Shown: piece after piece, positions 1 to 8,945 of the stretch
Numbering within the stretch: the first letter of the stretch is position 1
Layout: each line of letters opens with the position of its first letter
Assembly: GCF_042685645.1 (NCBI RefSeq)
Contig: NZ_JBHUNX010000001.1
Location: 4,960,001-5,024,000, forward strand
Length of the DNA stretch: 64,000 bases
Direction: 5' to 3'
From: Salininema proteolyticum
GTDB taxonomy: Bacteria; Actinomycetota; Actinomycetes; Mycobacteriales; Micromonosporaceae
Notes under the pieces: generated by a model
Told to the model about the DNA's origin: nothing
Database searches by the model: none
Seen by the model: only the letters and a program-made list of their open reading frames with translations
Translations under genes and position numbers: made by a program

Positions 1-219
1 TCTACGTACCATCATTGCCGAAAAATCCCATTTTATGGGTTTATCGGCGCCGTGTCGCGAACAACTTTCCGACTCTCACCTGTTCGAGTCCCGAGGTCGC
101 GGCGGTCGTCGCGGCCCGTCTGGACGAAAGTTGCGAGTTACACTCGTCCCTCGGGAAATATCAAAAGGCTTCTCGCGTTATATAGGCGTCTAACGAAGCA
201 CCACCCGAAAGGAAACCGC

Positions 220-1515
220 ATGAGCGCACGACGGAGACCAAGAACACAGCTCCGTCGGGTCGCCCTGCTCTCGGTCCACACCTCGCCGCTGGCACAGCCC
301 GGAACGGGCGACGCCGGGGGAATGAACGTGTACATCGTCAACACCGCCAGGGAACTGGCGCGGCGGGGCATCGAGGTCGACATCTTCACCAGGGCCACCG
401 CCTCGGCTCAACCGCCCCGCACCACCCCCATGCCGGGCGTCACCGTCAACCACGTTCCCGCCGGCCCCTACGAAGGACTCAACAAGAACGACCTCCCCGA
501 GCAGCTCTGCAGCTTCACCGCCGGCGTCCTGCGGGCCGAGGCCCGCCGCCCCCAGCGACACTGGGACCTCATCCACAGCCACTACTGGCTCAGCGGCCAG
601 GTCGGATGGTCCGCCTCGCAGCGCTGGCGCGTCCCCCTCGTCCACACCTTCCACACCCTGGCCAAGGTCAAGAACGCCACCCTCTCCGAGGACGACAAAC
701 CCGAACCTCCCGCCCGGGTGACCGGCGAACAGCAGATCGCCGACGTCGCGACACGCCTGCACGCCAACACGACCGCCGAGGCACGGGAACTCATCGACCA
801 CTACGGGGCCGAGGCCGACCGCATCGACATCGTGCCGCCCGGAGTCGACCTCGACACCTACTGGCCCTCAGGCGACCCGGCCCGCGCGGTGGCACGCCGC
901 GACCTGGGACTGGGAGAACGCGACATCGCCGTGGCCTTCGTCGGGCGCATGCAGCCGGCCAAGGGCCCGGACATGGTCCTGCGCGCACTGGCCGACCTGG
1001 CCGACCATGATCCTGAGCTGGCAGAGCGAGTCGTCCCCATGTTCGTCGGAGGCCCGTCCAACGCCGACCCGCACTGGCTGCCGAAACTGGCCGCGCAACT
1101 GGGGCTGGCGAACCAGGCGCGCTTCCTCGCGCCGCGCCAGGGCCAGGCGCTCGCGGATCTGTACGGCGCGGCGGACATCGTCGCGGTGCCGAGCCACAAC
1201 GAGTCCTTCGGCCTCGTGGCCCTGGAGGCGCAGGCCTGCGGGACGCCGGTCGTGGCGACAAAGGTCGGGGGACTGGCCACCGCCGTCGACGACGGACGTT
1301 CCGGGCTGCTGGTAGAGGGACACGACCCGTCCGACTGGGCGGCTGCGATCGGCGCGCTCGCGGGGAACAGTGCTCTGCGGCACCGTCTGTCGCACGGGGC
1401 GGTTGAGCACGCGTCCCGGTTCTCCTGGGGCGCTACGGCGGACCTGCTTGTCGACTCCTACGACGAGGTGCTGGACGAGCAGAGATGCCGGGGATTGTTC
1501 GCGGGTGTCGGATAG
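220..1515 (+). CDS. mshA: D-inositol-3-phosphate glycosyltransferase (mycothiol biosynthesis)
   Basis: GT4-family glycosyltransferase of 431 aa. MshA transfers GlcNAc from UDP-GlcNAc to inositol-3-phosphate, the first step of mycothiol synthesis in the cytoplasm. The N-terminal Rossmann domain carries the family signature GDAGGMNVY (residues 30-38), preceded by SVHTSPLAQPGT. The C-terminal half has the nucleotide-sugar EX7E motif in ESFGLVALEAQACG. Length matches the family. The reading frame is open further upstream, but the ATG at 220 follows AAAGGAAA at usual spacing and removes a non-conserved Arg/Ser-rich extension. It is convergent with the esx genes, and a shared hairpin separates them. 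Recognition is by memory of mycobacterial MshA. Confidence 0.93.
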   Translation: MSARRRPRTQLRRVALLSVHTSPLAQPGTGDAGGMNVYIVNTARELARRGIEVDIFTRATASAQPPRTTPMPGVTVNHVPAGPYEGLNKNDLPEQLCSFTAGVLRAEARRPQRHWDLIHSHYWLSGQVGWSASQRWRVPLVHTFHTLAKVKNATLSEDDKPEPPARVTGEQQIADVATRLHANTTAEARELIDHYGAEADRIDIVPPGVDLDTYWPSGDPARAVARRDLGLGERDIAVAFVGRMQPAKGPDMVLRALADLADHDPELAERVVPMFVGGPSNADPHWLPKLAAQLGLANQARFLAPRQGQALADLYGAADIVAVPSHNESFGLVALEAQACGTPVVATKVGGLATAVDDGRSGLLVEGHDPSDWAAAIGALAGNSALRHRLSHGAVEHASRFSWGATADLLVDSYDEVLDEQRCRGLFAGVG

Positions 1516-1603
1516 GCCTGGAGTAGAGAGATCGGCGGCTGGTCAATAGGCTCGCAAGCCGACAGGGCTGCTACGACTCAGCTCAGGAGTTTTTCAGACA
1601 TGC

Positions 1604-1637
1604 GAAGAGGGGCGATGGAAATCCATCGCCCCTCTTC
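1604..1637. terminator. Bidirectional terminator between mshA and the esx pair
   Basis: A perfect 16-bp inverted repeat (1604-1619 and 1622-1637; arm GAAGAGGGGCGATGGA) with a tiny loop sits between convergent genes. The outer arms give short A/T-containing flanks in both directions. Confidence 0.75.
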
Positions 1638-1670
1638 ACGTAATCGAGCACGTGACGCTCGAGCCTCTTC

Positions 1671-1952
1671 TTAGTTGAAGGACTTGGCGTTGTTCGCCTC
1701 GGCCTCTTGGTAGGCCTCTTTGGCGGCGTCCACGGCCTGGCCGATGCCGTTCAAGATCTCGAGGATCTTCTGGAGAGCCTGCTGGCACTCGGTCTTGGCC
1801 TCTTCGTAGGACTCGCGGTCTTGACCATCCCACTCGATCGGGTCGAGCTTGGCGATCAGGCCTTCGAGGGCCGACACCATGTCGTCGGACTCCTTCTTGA
1901 GCCCCTGGGAGGCGTCCTCGAGTTCCTGGTAGCTCAGGGCAATTCTGCTCAT
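1671..1952 (-). CDS. WXG100 (ESAT-6/CFP-10 family) protein, second gene of an esx pair
   Basis: A 93-aa helical-hairpin protein with no signal peptide and W41-D-G43 in the predicted turn, the defining WXG motif. Near the C terminus Y81-Q-E-A-E85 fits the YxxxD/E signal for type VII secretion. Such proteins are exported as dimers by the EccC/EccB/EccD/EccE machine. It lies 51 nt downstream of another WXG100 gene, so the two probably form the secreted heterodimer. Start: ATG at 1952 preceded by AAAGGAA. No PE/PPE or Ecc gene is adjacent. The T7SS genes mycP and eccE lie about 30 kb away in this window. Confidence 0.9.
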   Translation of the reverse strand: MSRIALSYQELEDASQGLKKESDDMVSALEGLIAKLDPIEWDGQDRESYEEAKTECQQALQKILEILNGIGQAVDAAKEAYQEAEANNAKSFN

Positions 1953-2003
1953 GGTTTAGATTCCTTTCAAAGTATGTCGGGGACCGGTGAGAGTTCTACT
2001 GCT

Positions 2004-2309
2004 CTACAGCTCGTCCAGGTACGGGCTGACCGCGTCCTGGCCGGCGACGTCGGCTTCGGCGGCGTTGTAGGCGGAGTCGCCGATGAGGGAGCCGATCTCG
2101 TCGAGGCGCTCGAGGATGACCTTGGCCTTCTCGTCGAAGACCTCCATAACCTCCTGGAACTTCTCCGAGGCCTTGCCTTCCCAAGCGGCGATGAGCCCGT
2201 CCACGATGTTGCGGACCGCGTTCTGGCTCTGGTCCATCTCCATCTTGGTGTTCGCAACGTCCTGAGCGGCCTGCTCGACCTCTTCGACGTTCATTCCTAC
2301 TGCGGCCAT
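2004..2309 (-). CDS. WXG100 (ESAT-6/CFP-10 family) protein, first gene of an esx pair
   Basis: A 101-aa protein with W43-E-G45 and a C-terminal Y81-N-A-A-E85 secretion-type motif at the same residue number as in its partner. Two amphipathic helices flank the WXG turn. The start needs the RBS to decide it: a GTG at 2315 is in frame, but it lies inside the strong Shine-Dalgarno GGAGGTG (2313-2319). The ATG at 2309 is therefore the start. Probably co-transcribed with the second WXG100 gene and exported with it as a dimer. Confidence 0.9.
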   Translation of the reverse strand: MAAVGMNVEEVEQAAQDVANTKMEMDQSQNAVRNIVDGLIAAWEGKASEKFQEVMEVFDEKAKVILERLDEIGSLIGDSAYNAAEADVAGQDAVSPYLDEL

Positions 2310-2381
2310 GTTCACCTCCGGGTGCGTGGGCCGAATCCAGCGATCGGGAGGCTGGTCCGGCTAGTTGAATTCGTCAGTTTT

Positions 2382-2387
2382 ATAGTA
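2382..2387 (-). promoter_or_regulatory. Possible -10 box of the esx pair
   Basis: On the minus strand TACTAT (overlapping TATAAA) lies about 70 nt upstream of the first WXG100 start in a locally AT-rich stretch. No convincing -35 box is visible, so this is a weak prediction. Confidence 0.35.
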
Positions 2388-2588
2388 CGGACTCCCCGCA
2401 AGCTCGGAGAGCGTCGATGAGTCCGAGATGTCTTATTGGGCGGCATGGGATTCGGGGGAAATCCTGAATCGCCGCCGCCTGCGTCGGAACGCTTTTTCAT
2501 CGTTGTCTACCTACGAGAATACATGTGACGCACAACTGCTTTATCCCTAGTTCGTGCCACAAGGGGTGACCAATGTGTAGTGCATTGA

Positions 2589-3554
2589 TCACTCAAAGTC
2601 GGTATCGGTCGGGGTGGGATCGAGGAAGACCCAAATGACTTGCGGAAAACGCTCTCGCAGAGCCGAATCGGCCTCGTTCGAGGCGGCCTCGATCTGGGCT
2701 CCGGTCGCCTCGTCGTGCAGGTCCACCTTGGCCGCCACCAGGACGGAGTGCGGCCCGATCTGCAGTGTGAGCAGCTCTTTCACCGAGATGACCGTCGGCA
2801 CCGACTCGATGATCGCGCGCATCTCCTCGCGCTGTGCGGAAGGCAGCGCGCGTCCGACCAGAAGCGAGATGTTGGCGTGGCCCAGCCGGACGGCGACGAG
2901 GAGGAGCAGGAACCCGATGACGATCGATGAGGCTGCGTCCCAACGCGAATCACCTGTGATCTCCGTGAAGAGGAGCCCGAGCCCGGCGAGGACGAGGCCG
3001 ACGAGCGCGGCCAGGTCCTCCAGGACCACGGCGCGGAGGCTGGTGTCGGGGGACTGGCGGAGGTAGTGGAACGGGCGCAGGCCCAGGCGTTTCGCCTCGG
3101 TGCGGGTCTGCTTCAGAGAGCGGACGAAGGACACGCTTTCCAGCGCGAAGGCTATGGCCAGCACGGTGTACGAGACCAGGTAGTCGGTGTCCTCCTGCGC
3201 GTGGTGCAGGGAGTGGAAGCCGTGGGTGATGGCGAAGAGCCCGCCCGCGACGAAGGTGAACGCCGCGGCCATCGCGGCCCAGAGGTAGGCCGACTGGCCG
3301 TAGCCGAAGGGGTGCCGCTCGTCGGCCGGCTTCTGGGCGTTGCGCACCGCGAAGAAGAGCATGATCTCGGTGACCGTGTCGGCGGCGGAGTGGGCGGCCT
3401 CGGAGAGCATGGCGGCGGACCCGCTGAGAAGCCCCGCTACGAGTTTCGCGGCGGCGATGGCGAGGTTCATGAGGCCCGCGATCGCGACGGTCAGGAGGCT
3501 CTCTGAACCGGGTTCGGCGTCGGTCTCGGACAGCACGGGCGCGGAGTCGGTCAC
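2589..3554 (-). CDS. Cation diffusion facilitator family transporter (SLC30A9-like branch)
   Basis: A 321-aa membrane protein with about six TM segments and a C-terminal cytoplasmic domain, typical of CDF proton-coupled divalent-metal exporters (Zn/Co/Fe/Mn class). HSAAD in TM2 is the HxxxD metal-site motif, followed by HPFGYG after TM2, a family signature. The TM5 counterpart reads DAASS, so one usual acidic ligand is replaced, as I recall for the ZnT9-like branch. Substrate cannot be assigned. The GTG start at 3554 lies exactly 6 nt downstream of TAATCT with no RBS, which suggests a leaderless mRNA. Confidence 0.88.
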   Translation of the reverse strand: MTDSAPVLSETDAEPGSESLLTVAIAGLMNLAIAAAKLVAGLLSGSAAMLSEAAHSAADTVTEIMLFFAVRNAQKPADERHPFGYGQSAYLWAAMAAAFTFVAGGLFAITHGFHSLHHAQEDTDYLVSYTVLAIAFALESVSFVRSLKQTRTEAKRLGLRPFHYLRQSPDTSLRAVVLEDLAALVGLVLAGLGLLFTEITGDSRWDAASSIVIGFLLLLVAVRLGHANISLLVGRALPSAQREEMRAIIESVPTVISVKELLTLQIGPHSVLVAAKVDLHDEATGAQIEAASNEADSALRERFPQVIWVFLDPTPTDTDFE

Positions 3555-3560
3555 CTGACG

Positions 3561-3566
3561 AGATTA
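3561..3566 (-). promoter_or_regulatory. -10 box for leaderless transcription of the CDF transporter
   Basis: TAATCT on the minus strand, then 6 nt, then GTG at 3554. The spacing puts the transcription start on the initiation codon. No -35 consensus is seen. Confidence 0.5.
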
Positions 3567-3656
3567 CGACGAAACGGAGTCCGCCGCGGAGCTCCCGGAA
3601 ATTCGGTGCGCGGCGGTCCGCCAGAGCGGGCTCGCTTCTCCCGTCCCGGAACGCAG

Positions 3657-3687
3657 TTCGGGCCGGACGCCACGCGTCCGGCCCGAA
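3657..3687 (-). terminator. Terminator downstream of ctaD
   Basis: Perfect 14-bp stem (3657-3670 and 3674-3687; arm TTCGGGCCGGACGC) with a 3-nt loop, 26 nt after the ctaD stop. No strong U-tract, as is common in actinobacteria. Confidence 0.7.
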
Positions 3688-3713
3688 TCCGGTGCTGTCA
3701 GTGTTCTGAGCAG

Positions 3714-5390
3714 CTAATGCCCCTTACTCTCCTTCACGAGGTGACCCCACTTCTCGTCGAAGACGGGGCGCTCGGAGCGGATGCGCGGCAGCCGGTCGAA
3801 GTTGCGCAGCGGCGGCGGGGTGGGCGCGGCCCACTCCAGGCTGCCGCCGTAGCCCCACGGGTCGCGGGACTCGACGATGCGGCCGGTCTTGTAGGACTTG
3901 AACAGGTTCCAGATGAACGGCAGCGTCGAGAAGCCGAGGATGAAGGCACCGATGGTGCTGATCATGTTCAGCGTGGTGAACCCGTCGCTGGCGGCGTAGT
4001 CGGCGTAACGGCGCGGCATGCCCTCGTTGCCCAGCCAGTGCTGGACGAGGAACGTCGCGTGGAAGCCGATGAAGGTCAGCCAGAAGTGCACCTTGGCCAG
4101 ACGCTCGTCGTACATGCGGCCGGTGACCTTCGGGAACCAGAAGTAGACGCCGGCGTAGACGGCGAACACGATGGTTCCGAAGAGCACGTAGTGGAAGTGC
4201 GCGACGACGAAGTAGGAGTCGGAGACGTGGAAGTCGATGGGCGGGCTGGCCAGCAGGACGCCGGAGAGTCCGCCGAGGAGGAAGGTGACCAGGAAGCCGA
4301 CGCTGAAGAGCATGGGCGCCTCGAAGGTCAACTGCCCCTTCCACATGGTGCCGATCCAGTTGAAGAACTTGACACCGGTGGGCACGGCGATCAGGAACGT
4401 CATCAGCGAGAAGAACGGCAGCATGACCGCGCCGGTGGCGTACATGTGGTGGGCCCACACGGCCATCGACAGGCCGGCGATCGCGAGGGTCGCGGCCACC
4501 AGGGTCTTGTAGCCGAAGATGGGCTTGCGGCTGAAGACCGGGAAGATCTCGGAGACGATGCCGAAGAACGGCAGCGCGACGATATAGACCTCCGGGTGCC
4601 CGAAGAACCAGAACAGGTGCTGCCAGAGGACAGCGCCTCCCGTCTCCGGGTTGAACACCTGGGCTCCGAACTGGCGGTCGGCGACGACGGCCAGCAGGGA
4701 GGCGGCGAGGATGGGGAACACCAGGATGACCAGCAGGGCGGTGATCAGGATGTTCCAGGTGAAGATCGGCATGCGGAACATGAGCATGCCGGGCGCGCGC
4801 ATGGTCACGATCGTGGTGATCAGGTTGACCGCGCCGAGGATCGAGCCCAGACCGGAGATGGTCAGACCGACGAACCAGAGGTCCGCGCCGATGCCGGGGG
4901 AGTTCAGCGAGTTGGCCAGGGGCTGGTAGGCGAACCAGCCGAAGGCGGCGGCGCCGTCGGGGGTCAGGAATCCGCCGACGACCATCAGGGACCCGAACAG
5001 GTAGAGCCAGTACGCGAAGGCGTTCAGGCGGGGGAAGGCCACGTCGGGGGCCCCGATCTGAAGGGGCACCAGGTAGTTGCCGAAGGCGAACACGATCGGC
5101 GTGGCGAACATGAGCAGCATGATCGTGCCGTGCATGGTGAACAGCTGGTTGTACTGTTCCTCGGACACGAACTGCAGTCCGGGCTGGAAGAGCTCGGCCC
5201 GGATCACGAGCGCGAGGATGCCTCCGATTCCGAAGAATGCGAAGGACGTGATGAAGTACAGAATGCCGATTTGTTTGGCGTCCGTAGTCCTCAGAGTCCG
5301 GGCCAGCCAGGAGCCCTTCGGCTCTCGGCGTACAGGCCAGGGACGCGAGACGATCGGTTTCGGCTCGACCTTGGGCTCAACCGTGGTCAC
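3714..5390 (-). CDS. ctaD: Cytochrome c oxidase subunit I (aa3 type)
   Basis: A 558-aa polytopic heme-copper oxidase subunit with about 12 TM helices. It reduces O2 at the heme a3-CuB centre while pumping protons. Visible ligands and active-site residues: TMHGT (heme a His), WFFGHPEVY (CuB His and the cross-linked Tyr), WAHHMYATG (two CuB His), and VVAHFHYVL (heme a3 and heme a His). The N and C termini are hydrophilic and cytoplasmic. GTG start at 5390 with GAGG six nt upstream. No other oxidase subunit gene is adjacent. A CopD-CtaG assembly factor lies at 28-30 kb. Confidence 0.97.
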   Translation of the reverse strand: MTTVEPKVEPKPIVSRPWPVRREPKGSWLARTLRTTDAKQIGILYFITSFAFFGIGGILALVIRAELFQPGLQFVSEEQYNQLFTMHGTIMLLMFATPIVFAFGNYLVPLQIGAPDVAFPRLNAFAYWLYLFGSLMVVGGFLTPDGAAAFGWFAYQPLANSLNSPGIGADLWFVGLTISGLGSILGAVNLITTIVTMRAPGMLMFRMPIFTWNILITALLVILVFPILAASLLAVVADRQFGAQVFNPETGGAVLWQHLFWFFGHPEVYIVALPFFGIVSEIFPVFSRKPIFGYKTLVAATLAIAGLSMAVWAHHMYATGAVMLPFFSLMTFLIAVPTGVKFFNWIGTMWKGQLTFEAPMLFSVGFLVTFLLGGLSGVLLASPPIDFHVSDSYFVVAHFHYVLFGTIVFAVYAGVYFWFPKVTGRMYDERLAKVHFWLTFIGFHATFLVQHWLGNEGMPRRYADYAASDGFTTLNMISTIGAFILGFSTLPFIWNLFKSYKTGRIVESRDPWGYGGSLEWAAPTPPPLRNFDRLPRIRSERPVFDEKWGHLVKESKGH

Positions 5391-5623
5391 CTAGGGCCTC
5401 CATTTTCTTGTTCCAGGTAGCGTTCGCAGAATAGCGGTTGAAACCGGGCCCTGTGCGCAGGGGCCGCGAGAAAACGGCGTGGCGCGAAGTGTCCGGGCAT
5501 TACCGCTCGGTGGTTTCCGCTGGTCAGTAAGGAAGAAATTACCGGCGGCCCCGAGGCCTGGCTGTGGAGCCGTCGCAGGATCATACCTTACGGTGAGCAA
5601 CATCCTAATTATGTCAGCGCGGT

Positions 5624-6013
5624 TCAGCGCCGTGCTTCCGGCTCCAGTGCGGCGTGGACCCGTTTCACAAGAACGGCCGTCTCGTAGCCGACCTGTCCCA
5701 GGTCGCAGCCCGACGAGGCGAGCACCGCGACCTGCGCGCGGTCGCCGACGCTCATGAGGAGCAGCACCTGCTCGTCCATGTCGATGACGGACTGGCGGAT
5801 CCGCCCGGCCTCGAGGACCTTGGCGGCGCCGGTCGTCAGCGAGGCCAGCCCCGAGGTGATGGCCGCGAGCTGGTCGGCCCGGTCGTCCGAGAGCCCCTCG
5901 GAAGAGGCCAGGGCCAGTCCGTCGACGGAGACCGTCAGCGCGTCGGTGACGTCGGGGACCAGTTCGACGAAGTTGGTCATGAGCCAATCGAGTTGTCCGC
6001 GGGCAATCGTCAT
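5624..6013 (-). CDS. Roadblock/LC7-domain protein (CvnB-like)
   Basis: A 129-aa single-domain roadblock/LC7 protein of the kind found as the second gene of actinobacterial conservons, where it partners a small MglA/Ras-like GTPase and a sensor kinase. The fold is recognisable from the N-terminal helix, the SVDGLALASSEG strand-turn and the VLEAGRIRQ-VIDMDEQVLLLMSVG segment. It is 57 nt downstream of the CvnA-type kinase and in the same operon. The DUF742 protein (CvnC) and GTPase (CvnD) that normally follow are absent: the next gene is ctaD. ATG at 6013 with AAAGAG upstream. Confidence 0.88.
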   Translation of the reverse strand: MTIARGQLDWLMTNFVELVPDVTDALTVSVDGLALASSEGLSDDRADQLAAITSGLASLTTGAAKVLEAGRIRQSVIDMDEQVLLLMSVGDRAQVAVLASSGCDLGQVGYETAVLVKRVHAALEPEARR

Positions 6014-6070
6014 ATCGGTTCTCTTTCTGTTCCTCGGTAGTCGCCTCTGGAGAGGCGGTGGTCTTCGGCC

Positions 6071-8566
6071 TCAGTGGCGTCCGTACTCGCCCTCGGCGGC
6101 CGCGATTCCGGAGGCGAGGCCCGAGAGTCGGGACCGCACCTCGTTGGGGTCGGGGCTGGAGTCGTCCTGGACGGAGCGGCGGGGTCGCGCCGGGCCGTCC
6201 TCGGGAATGGACCCCGGGATCAGCCGGGATCCGGGGCTGCGCCGGGGGAGTCCGTCGGACGCGCCTGCGGAGGGTTGCTGGAGTGTCATGTTCACCGACC
6301 TGAAGGTCATACTGATCTTGCTGGTCTCCTCGGGGGAGGGGGCGGCGGACTCGGCGCTGGCGCCGGAGGGGTCCGCTGCCGGTTCGGAGCTGCGGGGCGG
6401 CAGGCTTCCCGAACGGAGCTGGTCGGGCACGATCGGCTCGATGGCGCTGGGGACGTCGGGCTCGTGGCCCGTTCCGGCCATGGGGACGTTGGCGGCGTGG
6501 GCGGCCAGGGCCAGTCGCGCCGGCGTGTGCGCGGCGATCTGTCCCTGGTGGTCGGTGACGTCGACCTGGGCGGTGGCGGGCAGGGTCACGACCGCCAGGG
6601 TGCCCTTGCCGAACGTGGAGTGCAGGCGGACCTGGATGCCGTGCTGGTGGGCCAGGCGGCCGACGACCAGGAGGCCCATGGTCGCGGTGAGCTCCGAGGT
6701 CAGCTGGGTGGGTTCGGAGAGTCGCTGGTTGATCTGCTCGACGTCGCGCGGCTGGAGCCCGATGCCCTGGTCCTGGACGGAGAGGATGAGGTCCGATCCG
6801 TTGCGGCGGGTGGCGACCTGGACGGGCGTGTTCGGCGGCGAGAAGTTGGCGGCGTTGTCGAGGATCTCGGCGAGGATGCGGGCGACGTCGCTGGCCGCGT
6901 CGGGCGTGAGGCACGCGGTCACGGAGTTGTCGATGCGGATCCGGTGGGAGGCCTCGATCTCGCTGGCGCCGTCGGAGATGACCATTCCGAAGTCGGTGGG
7001 GTGGCCGTAGCGCTTGGCGGGCTCACCGCCGGCGAGGAAGAGGAGGTTCTCCTCGTTGCGGCGCATGCGGGTCGCCAGGTGGTAGAGGGTGCGCCACTGG
7101 GGCGGGACGGAGGAGTCCAGCCCTCCGGCGTAGTCCTCCATGACGTCCTGCTGCTTGCGGATCAGGGTGTGGCCCCGGCGGGCGAGGGTGCGCATCATGG
7201 CCTGGACGTCGAGGCGCAGGAGCGCCTGGTTGGCCGACTGGCGCAGGGCCTGGTAGTGCGCGGTGTTGAACGCCGCGGCCAGGCTGGAGAGCTCGTCGCG
7301 GCCGTCGGTGTCGCCGACGATGGAGGCGTGGCTGTCCTTGGCCTGCTCCAGGAGCCGGTCGACCTCCGGGGCGCTGCGGGCGCCGGTCACGGCGGCGACG
7401 GTCTTGGGCAGTTCGTCGTAGGCGGCGCTCAGGGTGTTCTCGCGGACGGTGTCGATCCGGTCGGAGATGCGGCGCGCCAGGCTGATCGCGGTGCCCACGG
7501 CGATGAAGCTCAACAGGGTCAGCAGTCCGATGGTCGTCAGCAGCGAGGTCGTCGCGGCGACCTTCTTGCCGTCGACGGTGTCGTTGACGTCGCCGGCGGC
7601 GATGAGCTGGACCTTGTTGAGCCCCTGCACGGTCTTGGCCTGCGCGGTGATCCACTCCTGCGGGTCGATCTTGGGGACGACGCCGGAGAGGTAGACCTCG
7701 AGGGCCTCCTCGGCCTTCTTGGGGCCGTCGGACTCGCGCATCTCCTTGAACGCCGCGGCGGTGTCGCCGCCGGCGGTGGCGAGGAACTCCTTCACCTGCT
7801 CCTCGTAGGCGCCGGCCTGTCGGGCGGCGTCGGCGAGGCGCTCACTGGGGACCACTCCGGTGGAGGCGGCGGAGGAGATGTCGTTGAGGACGCGGTACTG
7901 GAGCTCGGCGGCCAGCCGGCCGGCGCGCAGAGAGGCGGCGAGCGCGTCGAGCTTCCCGGAGACCTCCGGCTCTTCGACGATGGGGGTCAGGGAGAAGACC
8001 ATCTCGACGATGCTGTCGCCGCTGCGCCGGTAGACCTCGTAGGCCTGCAGGGTGGCCGGGTCTTGGGCGCTGGCGGCGCCGTTGAAGTACTTGTCGAGCG
8101 CCTCGCGGGCCCAGCTGAGCTCGTTGAGGCTGTCGAGGACCAGGTCGGCGTCGTCTTCGAGGGACGGGTGGCGTTCGAGGACGGGCTGCACGCGGGTGCG
8201 GAACTCCTCGTGCAGGTCGTCGGTGCGCAGGCGCAGGGAGTCCATGTCGTCGAGGCTCGCCTCGCCGGTGGCGATGGCCCAGCCGACTTCGCTCTGGCCG
8301 GAGTCGACCAGGTGGACCAGGGTCTCGGTCAGGCGGGTGATGTCCTCGGCCTCGCTGGACTCGCGGTAGTCCTCCCAGGAGTTCAGGAACTGGAGGAGGG
8401 CGAGGACGAGCATTCCCGTCAGGGCGGCGACGACGGGGAGCAGGAGCTGCGTGCGGATCCGGAGTTGGGGGACGCGTCTCCTGCGACGGCGAGAGGCGGA
8501 GCGGAGGGCCTGAGGGGCGGCCTTCTCGCTCGTTCGCCCCGATCTGGGCTTGCTCGTGGCGGGCAT
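6071..8566 (-). CDS. Nitrate/sulfonate-sensing-type histidine kinase-like protein (CvnA-like)
   Basis: An 831-aa membrane sensor. An Arg-rich N terminus is followed by TM1 (LLLPVVAALTGMLVLALLQF), a long extracytoplasmic helical NIT-like sensor region (about residues 50-330), TM2, a HAMP-like linker, and a GHKL ATPase with N box EILDNAANF and G1 box DQGIG. The last 150 residues are Pro/Ser-rich and disordered. In conservons this type acts with the roadblock protein and GTPase as a membrane-associated GTPase switch rather than through a standard response regulator, and none is adjacent here. RBS GGAG 8 nt before ATG 8566. Confidence 0.88.
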   Translation of the reverse strand: MPATSKPRSGRTSEKAAPQALRSASRRRRRRVPQLRIRTQLLLPVVAALTGMLVLALLQFLNSWEDYRESSEAEDITRLTETLVHLVDSGQSEVGWAIATGEASLDDMDSLRLRTDDLHEEFRTRVQPVLERHPSLEDDADLVLDSLNELSWAREALDKYFNGAASAQDPATLQAYEVYRRSGDSIVEMVFSLTPIVEEPEVSGKLDALAASLRAGRLAAELQYRVLNDISSAASTGVVPSERLADAARQAGAYEEQVKEFLATAGGDTAAAFKEMRESDGPKKAEEALEVYLSGVVPKIDPQEWITAQAKTVQGLNKVQLIAAGDVNDTVDGKKVAATTSLLTTIGLLTLLSFIAVGTAISLARRISDRIDTVRENTLSAAYDELPKTVAAVTGARSAPEVDRLLEQAKDSHASIVGDTDGRDELSSLAAAFNTAHYQALRQSANQALLRLDVQAMMRTLARRGHTLIRKQQDVMEDYAGGLDSSVPPQWRTLYHLATRMRRNEENLLFLAGGEPAKRYGHPTDFGMVISDGASEIEASHRIRIDNSVTACLTPDAASDVARILAEILDNAANFSPPNTPVQVATRRNGSDLILSVQDQGIGLQPRDVEQINQRLSEPTQLTSELTATMGLLVVGRLAHQHGIQVRLHSTFGKGTLAVVTLPATAQVDVTDHQGQIAAHTPARLALAAHAANVPMAGTGHEPDVPSAIEPIVPDQLRSGSLPPRSSEPAADPSGASAESAAPSPEETSKISMTFRSVNMTLQQPSAGASDGLPRRSPGSRLIPGSIPEDGPARPRRSVQDDSSPDPNEVRSRLSGLASGIAAAEGEYGRH

Positions 8567-8686
8567 GTGGTCAGCTCCGATCGCGTCAGACGTGTCGGGG
8601 AGTGAGCTTGCGGCGGGCCGACCGGGAGGCCGGACGCCGCGCGTCGGGGTCTTCCTGCTTGCAGCCGGGGTTCGGCTGACATCCGA

Positions 8687-8692
8687 ATTCTA
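8687..8692 (-). promoter_or_regulatory. Possible -10 box of the cvnA-cvnB operon
   Basis: Minus-strand TAGAAT about 120 nt upstream of the kinase start, within an AT-rich patch of an otherwise GC-rich gap. No good -35 box. Confidence 0.4.
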
Positions 8693-8703
8693 CTCAACTA
8701 TGC

Positions 8704-8728
8704 GGGAGGGGGCCGCTCAGCCCCTCCC
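8704..8728 (-). terminator. Hairpin downstream of trkH
   Basis: Stem GGGAGGGG/CCCCTCCC (8704-8711, 8721-8728) with a 9-nt loop. It lies about 220 nt after the trkH stop and just upstream of the putative cvnA promoter, so it could insulate the two units. The 8567-8945 gap otherwise shows no gene. Confidence 0.45.
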
Positions 8729-8945
8729 CGGGGACGCCGTCAAGGGGATTTCCCGGCTCCGGCGCGACCGAGTCGTGAGGACACTTCGCATTGGTGCGCC
8801 GGGGAAGCCCTGGGCAGCCGGTGGACTCCGGTCCGGCCGTCCGGGAGGGTCTCGGGAAGGGCGCCGGGAGCCGTATCCATACTGTGAGCGAACGGTGATG
8901 GTGCTCGAGCCGGGGGCATGTGAACGCGTCCGCGCACCGTTTCGA

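Noticed and set aside
3606..5420. 604-codon plus-strand frame over ctaD
   Set aside because: Antisense of the conserved ctaD; no family motifs, highly repetitive acidic composition.
6074..8605. 843-codon open frame on the plus strand antisense to the cvnA-like kinase
   Set aside because: Gly/Val/Asp-rich shadow frame typical of high-GC DNA; the minus-strand product has recognisable kinase motifs.
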